DNA of 64,000 nucleotides from Lepidurus packardi. Taxonomy: Eukaryota; Arthropoda; Branchiopoda; Notostraca; Triopsidae. Under the pieces are notes generated by a model. The model was not told the DNA's origin. It saw only the letters and a list, made by a program, of their open reading frames with translations, and made no database searches. Each line of letters begins with the position of its first letter. Within the stretch, counting starts at the first letter, position 1. Below are positions 56,001 to 64,000 of the stretch, one piece after another. A program made the translations under genes and the position numbers. The DNA is taken from positions 744,001 to 808,000 of the forward strand of contig JAKZAN010000004.1 in assembly GCA_023053545.1 (NCBI GenBank), given 5' to 3'.

Positions 56001-59000
56001 GACAAAGTTGAGGCAAAGTTTGGCGGTTTCTGGTGTATCCACTACAATGGCATCTTTGTACTGGCCAGCAGCTCTCCATAACGCTAAATGATGCTCGATT
56101 TTCCTGGCACTCACCAAGTTTACCAAGCGACCGAGCTGGCAAAAAATAAAATACAAAATAATTCTCACTTTAAAGTTCCTGCTGCATAACTTTGCTTTCT
56201 TAGTTTCTATTTGTGAACAATAATGTCATCAAGATGCATAAACACTCTGATGTAAATGAGTATGGGAGATTTCTAATAGCGAAGATGAATACGCGATGTC
56301 GATGGCTAGAACATTTTTTAAAATAATAACCGGCGTACCCTAGGCAACAGTCTTTTGCCAGTCTATTTATTGGTCACTTGCATTTTCTAATAAAAATAGA
56401 CTGGCAAAAGGCCGTTTTCTACTCCGGTTATTATTGTATAAAAAAAAAGAAAAAAAAGGTGGAACACTCTTATTTTTGACTTCATTCGTTTGATTTCAAG
56501 TTAGGAAATTAATTTCTTACTTATGCTTAAAAATAAGCCAAATTGAAAATTTCGAAAACTGTTTGCCACTAGAAGCTCCTACATCTTAGTTACTCCCATA
56601 CGTAGAGCTTGTTTCACTATATCTTGTTAAGAAAAATTGCGTACATTGTAAACAGTAAAGCTATCGTGAGCGCCATTGCGATGGGCTAAAGCACTGCGCG
56701 TTTGTTTACACCCATGCAAAACACGTGGCACCACCTCGCGGTAGCTTGGGTGTAACAAGCGAAGCTATATGGGAGACTTCGCCTTTGCTACCATAATGAA
56801 ATGCTTATTTACCATAAAGGCCAACTAAAGTCAGCCACCGGACTAACTTCCATCGTTGCTCAACAATGAAAATTGTGAAGCAGTGTATGAGTATAACAAG
56901 CTATCGTACTAATATGTTGCAAATTAGTAAGTGTAACCTTAACGCATTTTGCAATGACAAAATTATCGGATTGAGCAAGCCTAAAAAGAAAGATATATTT
57001 ACCACTGCTTCCTTCCCAAATTTCTGCTGCAGCCGATCAACACGTTCGTTCTTATCCTTTTCAAACTTGTTCTCTTGGTAATGTACGAGCTGGTTATTCA
57101 CTTTCTCCAGTTTAGCCTCTACATCCACTTTCTTTTCACGGGCTAAACTCACCGTAGTTTCCAGACTCACTAGCTGCTCCTTCATACGCTCTTGTTTGTG
57201 CAACTCTTCCCTAAAAATAGACCAATAAAAAGAAAAGCGTTCATTTAACTTGATCCTTTTATAACGTCCCCTCTTACATCATTACTTACGTGAGTTTTAT
57301 GGTCGTTTGAGTCAAAGCTTCTTCCAAAGAAACAACAGTCATATTCGCTGTCTTCAAGCCCTCTTCGTACCGCTGGACTTGTTCTTGACACGTCTCTACT
57401 TGCTTTTCGAATGCTTTCAAGATTAAACCTTGGGTTTTTACTTCCTCCAATTCCGGTATTTGGGATAAGGACTCTAATTCCACCTGTCGAAGTTTCGCCA
57501 TCTTTTAAAAAACAAGAAAATTAGCAAAATAATTCTAAACACAAAGTGACACAAGTTTCTTTACCTGCTCATCGCTTAAATTCAGTCCACCCTCTTTTAC
57601 CCGTGCGATCTCAGCCATTTTCCCCGCAATTTGATGTTGAAGCAACGCGATCTTGTCCTTATAACCTTCAATCTCCGCGTCCAGGACTTGGACCGTGGTA
57701 TTCGATTGCTGACAAGTGCCTCTAGCTTTGGACAACTTTGAATTCGATTCTCGCATACTTCGCTCCACATCTGCTACGACTAGCTTTTGCAACGCTACTT
57801 CGTTCAACTATGCACCAAAAATGGAGAGAAAGACATTAAACGCCTATTCTCAAAAAATAATAAATACAAAAAAAGACGAAAATAATTCATACCGCTTTTC
57901 GAAGCTCTTCTTCCACCTGCTCTAAGGCCGCTTCTGCGTTAGTATAAGCTTGTTGTTGTTCTCTGAAGTCGTTCTTAGCGGAAATTACGTCGCTTTCCTC
58001 TCGGGGGAAATCAGTGTGGGTTTCCAGGTAGTCTTGACGAGCGTGGAACAGTTGAAACAAGTAGTACTTTTTACGTTCTTCGTGTAGAGTGACTAGATAC
58101 GTTTCCCTATTTCGGTCTATATCTGTTACGTTGCCTTGCAGCAATTTGGCTCGCAGTTCGCGTAACCGCTCCTTGAGATTCAGTTCGTTTTTGCGCGTTG
58201 AGTTCACTTCTTTAAGCCACATAGCCTCCTCTACGTTCAGTGCAGAAGCACTACACAGAAAGATATATTAATAACTTATTGCGCGTTAAATTATTAGAAT
58301 TTTGGAGAATTTTGGCCCTTGGAGAATCTATCTCCAGGGCAACGTACCCGGAAACGTTTTCGAAAAGAGACACAAATTCCTGTTTACGCATGAAAGGTAA
58401 GGATTCCACCGTGTTTTGAAATACCAAACATTTCGACATGAAGTCAAGTCCACATTCGATTAGTCGCTCCAGCATTAACTGGCAAGTAACTCGCTATTTT
58501 TAAAAGAAAAAGAAACATTATGATTTTTTAAGTAAAAATAGGGAAAAAATTACCTGATCGTTGATTAAACTTGAGCTTACGGAATCCACCAGTTTCCGTG
58601 TGAATTTAATTTGGGAACCGTCGTTCTTAACAAAAGTCGCGGATACGGAAGTAATGCATTGGGAACCAGCCTGCGAACAAGCCAAAGAATTGCCGGAATT
58701 GTGGAGTTCGTCTGGACTTCTGACGCGTAAAGTGTTGTAATTTGCACCCAGTAGGAAGGCAATAGCATCCAGAAAATTTGACTTTCCTAAGATAGTTATA
58801 CCACGTATCGAATAAATACATAAACCCTCGTAAAAAAATATGTATTGTTTAAAAAAAATAATACATACTCATAAAAGTTACCTGAACCGTTCCGACCAAT
58901 CAACGAAGTTAGTTTTCCAAAGGGACCAATCAAGACTTTTCCTTTGAAGGATTTAAAATTCTCGAGGGTTATACTCTGAAGCCGAAGTGGACTTGCGATT

Positions 59001-59008
59001 AATGTCAT
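53086..59008 (-). CDS. Smc1: SMC1-type cohesin ATPase, divergent
   Basis: Structural maintenance of chromosomes protein, a cohesin core ATPase. 19 exons, phases consistent: 58882-59008, 58554-58786, 58348-58493, 57893-58250, 57565-57807, 57290-57501, 57003-57210, 55918-56135, 55690-55855, 55503-55613, 55204-55404, 54969-55123, 54570-54852, 54392-54505, 54200-54279, 53803-54124, 53505-53683, 53258-53438 and 53086-53151, giving 1200 aa. Walker A GRNGSGKSN (split by intron 1) follows ENFKSFKG. Then come a coiled coil, a hinge (LGRLVNLVSARKIEHH, DAIVVD, IGTLFKSSGLIKGG), a second coiled coil, the signature LSGGEKTLVSLAILFALQKF and Walker B VMVLDEVDSALD. Hinge and C-terminal motifs (ILGIHTKMLDTDG) fit SMC1 best, but similarity outside motifs is low, suggesting a specialised paralogue. 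Confidence 0.92.
56323..56445. mobile_element. Small inverted-repeat MITE in SMC1-like intron 7
   Basis: Two inverted arms of about 50 bp, each with AATAGACTGGCAAAAG and CCGGTTATTATT, around a short centre. A related single arm is at 44628-44683. It lies in the 867-bp intron 7, the longest of this gene. Confidence 0.72.
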
Positions 59009-59651
59009 CTTGAGTGTAGTTTACGATCACTGTTTTATTGGGGAAAGGCACTGAAAAAAAGGAACAAGAGCAATATGGAGCCAACAACCTGCAGTTAGTA
59101 GATATATAGGCAAATCACGGAATAGTTGAATTACACCGGTAGCACACGGATTCTTAGATCGAATTTCCTCGCTATCAACAAAGAAACGGTTGGAAAAACG
59201 GACTGGCTTGGGTTGTTGTTCTCGATACAGAACCGTGCGTTGCAAGGGGAAATTGGGCTGTAGCACAGTCTCCCTAGATGGTAATCTCGAATCGATAGGT
59301 ACCTGGTTGCCGCGTCTTTTTGGTTTAGCTTGTTATACCCTAGCTATCACCAGGTGGCGCACGTGTATTGCTTCTGTGCATAATTCTGTAAAACTTTCAA
59401 CTACTAGACATGAAAATTAACTACATTTAAACCATTTTTACTTTCCATTTACATTTATTACTTACCGTTGCGAACGAACTCAGTAAACCATACCCAAAGC
59501 AATAATATTTAACTAATAGTAAAAAAAGCGAATAACATTTAAGAGCAATTACTAAAAACAGTAAGTAAAGCAAAGGCGAAAAATCTTTATATGCACCTGC
59601 TAAAACGCAAAGGCGTAAATTCTATATATGCACTTGCTATCAGGGACGATT
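59009..59651. other. Upstream region of SMC1-like gene
   Basis: Probably the promoter and 5' UTR of the SMC1-like gene. A minus frame at 59027-59266 (79 codons) has no recognisable family and is not called. Confidence 0.5.
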
Positions 59652-60296
59652 AAGGCTCCCATATAACGTAGCTCGGTAAACGCGGTTAGCATGAGAAATT
59701 TTCGGAACAACTTTTCGAGAAAACCAATACATTTCACGAATAAATTCTTCGACAGTAATTTTTTAGCTTGCTAACAAGTAGTGAAGAAACAAAGCAAATC
59801 TTTTCCCAATAAGTAATAAATTAGGAATATGCAACTGAAGTTTGCAACTATGAGAAATACGTTACCTACAAACCTGTCCTTTGATTGTGCCCTAGGCTGC
59901 TAATAAAGTACTATGAGTCATAAATTTGCAATATGCAAATGGATTTTGCAGCTATGAAAAACACATTACCTAAAAACCTGTCCTTTGGTTGTGTACTAGC
60001 TACTAACAAAATAAAACTTTGCATTAGATTCCTTTCGAATCTGAAAAGCCGTTGTCGAGAAATCTTGTTCCAAAAGTTTGACGACTTGATTTGGGGCATT
60101 GTGCTGCTACAATAAACTGTGTTGACAAATTGTACTTTTCAGACGCAAAACAAGTGTATAAACTTTGCCAGTAATTAGCTATGTATTTCTTTTCTTACTT
60201 TTTTACGCAAGGTTTTCGCATAACAATAACAAACATCAGTGCCATCTCTGACTCTTTCTCATCAATAAGCTAAGGTATAGCCTACGGGAGCCCTAA
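59652..60296. mobile_element. GGCTCCC-type MITE, longest copy
   Basis: 645-bp element with inverted ends: left AAGGCTCCCATATAACG, right (reverse complement) AGGGCTCCCGTAGGCTATAC. The interior contains the segment found in intron 2 of all three peroxidase copies and at 8385-8500, so it defines the family. No transposase frame. Confidence 0.75.
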
Positions 60297-60384
60297 ATCA
60301 GATTTTTATCTTACAAAGATTAGTAAGTAATAACTATTAATCTTATATGTTTTAATCCGAATAATGAGTTGTCGGTTGTCAAAA

Positions 60385-60836
60385 GTCGGTTGTTAAAAAC
60401 TCATGCCGACTACTGAACACATAACATTTAGTTATTCTTTTGATTCTAATAGCGTTTTCAACTGGGAACACTGAGTGGCGTTTGAGTGTTGCACCAGGAA
60501 CTCAGTTTTTTGCCCTGTGACGTCACAACAAAACCCAGTTAAAACTGGGTTAGTGGAACGGGTACCACTGTTTTCATTCTCGCTTGTAAACATACGTTAG
60601 GCTATTGCAACCCCATCTTTCCAGTTTTTCCAGACCGCGGCAATCCGCTGCAACTCGCATAAAAGCGGGTTTAGGCATGTTGTAGGAGTTGGCTTAAAAG
60701 CAGCAAAACACATAAACCAACAGTGTTGCACGTGATCTGTATTTTTCTCCCCATGCTTTGCCGCGGCTGACGCCCGAGGGTGCTTAGAACCAAAAGAATA
60801 AATATTATGTGTTCAGTATGGTTTTTGACAACTGAG
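60385..60836. mobile_element. Foldback/MITE element with about 50-bp inverted repeats
   Basis: Left arm TTGTTAAAAACTCATG...ACTGAACACATAACATTT...ATTCTTTTGATTCTAA; right arm, reversed, TTGTCAAAAACCATACTGAA, CACATAATATTTATTC, TTTTGGTTCTAA. The centre has CCCAGTT / AACTGGG palindromes. Non-coding. Confidence 0.72.
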
Positions 60837-61451
60837 AAATAAAACGGAATGGATATTGATACGACTAAAAACGTACAGTGAAAGTTGAATGTTACCCCAA
60901 CAGCCTCATCCTTTGTTGTTTAGTAACAAGTTTTAACTAAGAAGACCATTGCCCGAATTATGCTTTTAATTAATACCTTAAGTAAAAAATAAAAACCTTA
61001 AATACAAAAAATAAAGGACGAGAAGTTCGAAACTTTTCTTTGGGAACGTATGATGCTGCTGCTGACTTTTTTCTTCGTTCCATTCTTCTTGTAAGACACC
61101 AAGTATGACTGGTAAACTTATTACTTATGGTGTAACGAATATTACTTTGACCCATAGAATTTCCGGAGCTCTAAAATAGGAAAGCATTTTTTTCGTGACG
61201 GCCATATCGAGAGTTTCAAAGCGTATGATCGTATCCTTGATAAATGTATGCCCCGGAAAGAAAGGGAATGTTGTATTTGTGTAAGGATGTGTATTCGTAT
61301 TAATTAACCTTGGTGTTGGGGGATTCTGTTTGGTATTTGACGTAAGTCTGTGATCTGACCTTATTCTACTTGTACTTGTACTGTTGATTGACCGCACTCG
61401 GACGACTTATTGTTGTATTGTACTTTCTATATTTGCGTCCTGAACTACCCG

Positions 61452-61486
61452 TATATAAGCTCCTACGGTTTCGAATACAGTCAGTT
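61452..61486 (+). promoter_or_regulatory. Possible pol II core promoter
   Basis: TATATAAG at 61452-61459 and TCAGT at 61481-61485, spacing about 29 bp. An ATG at 61503 opens only a 15-codon frame. No gene could be attached, so this is tentative. Confidence 0.3.
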
Positions 61487-62345
61487 TATATTTGCTTAAA
61501 CAATGGTTTTGGGAAAAAAGGTTCCTGTGTTGTGCTTTACTGAATAGACCAGCGGTTCGTTTGGACTGCTGCATTATAGCTAATTATCAAAGTCAGGCAG
61601 CAACCATGATTAACTTATAAATGAGCTACATGACGCTTGCCTTAGATCACAAGAATTACAATGACAAATGTAGGGCGTTTAGATTTGTTAAAGGAACTTG
61701 TTTTACTAGACTACTTTTTACAAGACCTCGAGTAGATTGTGTGATTGCTCGAAGAAATCTGTGCTTGTACCTATCCTGAATCCAAAAAGTTTTTATCCGC
61801 CTGAGGTAATCTCTAGAGAATTGGAGGCTGTATACAGCAAGTCAAGGAAGTGATCAGCTTACGCCAAGGGTAGCATAATTAAGGAATACTACTGTAGGAA
61901 ACTGTTTTGGGCAAAATAAGATTGTTTTGATTGTTTGGGCCGAGTGGATTCGGTCTTGGCACAACGGTAAGATCCTGCAAGTTTATTCAAACTATTCTTC
62001 GGTTAAATTGGTCAGTAATCTACATCAGCGTCTAATCAAGACTGGGTGCTTGGCGGATTCGATTATATTAACAAGAGAACGCGCGTGAGACCTCAAGGGC
62101 CATTGGACCCGAAGAAGAAGAGGAACGTTTATAAAACGTTTGATCGGAATGTGCAGAATGGCTAAACAATATACAAAAGGAAATGTACAGTCAGAAGCAA
62201 ACGGTGTGAATGAAAGAGAAAGGAGGAGTCGGAAGTCTGATCTGATACTTGATTTTTGGCATCTTGGAAGTGAGCTGTACGTGGTCAGCTATAATTGTGT
62301 AGGGATTGTTCTTTACACTACTACGTATGGAGGAACACCGTCGGC

Positions 62346-63560
62346 TATCTAGTGTCTTCCGCCTTCTATGCAACGCTATGTTTTAAGCCACATAACATTA
62401 CATTCTTCGTATAAAAGCTAATAATCTTATTATAGCCAAATTTGCAAAACAGGTAAGAAGTGTAAAAGCAATGAGCAGATGCGGGCACTAGCAAAAATAA
62501 GGAAAAATCTCAAAATAGTTAGAAAAGATTTTGTAGACGTTGCTACTCCCTGTCAAAGTCGATCGGGAGTTATGAGCTTTTGGTTTTCGTGGACCGTCGG
62601 AACGTGGGAAGAAAAGACAGGAAGGGAATACACGGTGAGCTAACTTACCGACTTCGAAGAATAAGCAGCTTCTATAAGCATGGGTTAATGTTGTATTAAT
62701 ATAGGCTAAGTGTCTTTATTCTGTATGGCAAGCAAATTCACTCGTTACACAGGGTTAAAGTAATCACGGATCAAAAGTAAAAACTCTTTTTCACCTTTAT
62801 TTGGACTTCATTTGGAAAAAAACTAGAATAAATGAGCCCAGTTTGGATTTGATATGGCCCACCAAAAAGAAGTACAGATGAAAACCCAACAGAAGTGAGT
62901 AAAATTCTCAAAATATTTACCACTCTGAAATAAAAACTCGAAATGTGGTCCGTTTTCGCCGTTTATTGACACGACAGAGAGAATAGACGTAGATTGTTTG
63001 CAAAAGACACATAGCCCATCAGCTATGTAGTGTCTTCTTCTATCAACACTATTAAACCGCATAGCAAATTCTTCATATAAGCCAAATTTGGAAGACAAAG
63101 TTTGAGGTAGAAAAGCCTAAAAACAAGTAGTGGGTGCGGGGCAATAGCAAAAGTAAGGAAGATTCTGGAAAAAGCAGAAAAGATTGTGTAGCCTACGTAC
63201 CGTGGGAAGAGAAGACAGGAAGGGAGTACACGGTGAGCAGTACTGACTTTTTGCCTAAAAGCCTAAACCCGGAGCGACTAGGCGGCAAAACCTCGAAAAG
63301 CCGAAACCCGGAGCGACTATAGGCAACCACCTAGCAGTCTACAAAGTTGTATTTAGTTTTTGCGATCTTTAGAGTTTCCTTTATTAATTCTTTTAGTTTT
63401 CGCTAAATTTCACGCTTCATTTCGCTGTTATTGGGTGTGGGCAATAGAAAAAGTAAGGAAAGCCGTTAAAATGATCAGAAAAGATTTTGCAGACGTTGCT
63501 AACCTTCCTGTCAAAAAATCCATCGGGAGTTATGAGTTTTTTGCAAAAAAAGTTAATCTG
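62346..63560. repeat. Unidentified dispersed repeat, three partial copies
   Basis: Copies at about 62346-62645, 63020-63240 and 63430-63560 share CTAT(C/G)TAGTGTCTTC, GCCAAATTTG, GCAATAGCAAAAGTAAGGAA and the segment before ACACGGTGAGC. Copies start and end at different points. Class unknown. Confidence 0.6.
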
Positions 63561-63800
63561 CCCCACTGATGGCGTTGTGTCATGGATAAGTTGAAAAGAG
63601 TGCTGACATGTCAGTTATTAAGCTTTTTTGTATGTACAGTAGTTGCTTCTGGTTACCTTTTTTGTTATGCACACTTCCGTGGCCGCTGTAATAATGCTGT
63701 GACCGCATAATGCCTATTAAAATATGCCTGAAAAAATAAAAATTACTTTGTAAAATAAAAAAAATATTTTTCTTGTTTAATTGTATATTTCTGCAATGTT

Positions 63801-63998
63801 CTAATAAAATTCAAATTTCAAAACACAACACAATGAAATGGAATTTTTCTGAGCTATGTTATGTAAATCTTTCATGGTAACGGCCTGATCCCTAGAAAGT
63901 ACATCACTGGTGATGGGTTCTGCCATACAACTCTCAACAATTTTGCGTTTAGGGATTCCGATCATAAGCTTATGTTGTAATTCTTCTTCTGTTCCCTT
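63801..63998 (-). CDS. Open frame running off the right edge (3' end of an unknown gene)
   Basis: Open from the window edge for 65 codons to TAG at 63801-63803, including KIVESCMAEPITSDVLSRDQ and AVTMKDLHNIAQKN, a plausible globular composition. Family not recognised. It could be the last exon of a host gene or part of a transposase. The last dozen codons (CCVLKFEFY) look intronic or UTR-like, so the true exon may end earlier. Confidence 0.35.
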   Translation of the reverse strand, partial: KGTEEELQHKLMIGIPKRKIVESCMAEPITSDVLSRDQAVTMKDLHNIAQKNSISLCCVLKFEFY

Positions 63999-64000
63999 AT

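Larger units (their letters stand above)
60837..63800. other. Unassigned repeat-rich region
   Basis: No gene supported. Related segments recur at about 62346-62645 and 63020-63240, with another partial copy at 63430-63560. Shared pieces include AGACAGGAAGGGA(A/G)TACACGGTGAGC and AGAAAAGATTTTG(T/C)AGACGTTGCTA. Short frames here have no family match I recognise. Confidence 0.5.

Noticed and set aside
61880-61910. AAGGGTAGCATAATTA resembling a mitochondrial 16S rRNA motif
   Set aside because: Similarity does not extend beyond about 16 bases, so no nuclear mitochondrial insert is claimed.
1-64000. Bacterial-type features, CRISPR arrays, tRNA genes
   Set aside because: None found; gene structure with introns and histone/5S context is eukaryotic, and no tRNA A/B box pair with cloverleaf was recognised.

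Overview
The window looks like arthropod nuclear DNA, most likely a small-genome crustacean such as Daphnia or a relative. I base this on spliced genes with many very short GT-AG introns (about 55-100 bp), a gustatory-receptor-like gene, an RR-type cuticle protein gene, a chorion-peroxidase-like gene, replication-dependent histone genes with the 3' stem-loop, and interspersed 5S rRNA genes. The species assignment is inference. No CRISPR array or tRNA was found.

Layout. 1-7735 and 17926-24304 are two copies of one segmental duplication. Each copy carries a gustatory receptor gene (minus), a cuticle protein gene (minus, broken in both copies), remnants of a LINE and a 5S unit, and the promoter plus first exons of a peroxidase gene. 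A third, more diverged copy of the peroxidase upstream block lies at about 28990-30960. Copy A breaks off at 7735 into a histone H2B fragment. Copy B continues into a full-length peroxidase gene (23571-27379) with one 1-nt insertion. The diverged copy leads into an intact peroxidase gene (30570-35347, 793 aa).

7735-17290 is a decayed histone/5S array: an H2B fragment with its 3' stem-loop, one intact 5S gene (9031-9149), a second 5S gene split by a full-length Tx1-clade LINE (9427-15678), and a third 5S unit split at the same nucleotide by a 5'-truncated copy. The LINE is flanked by a 14-bp target-site duplication equal to 5S nt 42-55. A minus-strand copy at 21076 sits after exactly the same 5S position. 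The element is therefore a 5S-rRNA-gene-specific retrotransposon. 27475-28873 is a second histone/5S patch with divergent H2A and H2B pseudogenes and 5S pieces.

37347-45917 (minus) is a complete Shank gene: N-terminal domain, ankyrin repeats, SH3, PDZ, proline-rich region and SAM, in ten coding exons with consistent phases (about 1700 aa). Its introns hold a pogo/Tigger-like transposon and MITE pieces. Upstream is an AT-rich stretch with degenerate tandem repeats of about 300 bp. 53086-59008 (minus) is a 19-exon, 1200-aa SMC1-type cohesin ATPase, open throughout but strongly diverged. 59009-64000 is mostly MITEs and unidentified repeats, with an open frame running off the right edge.
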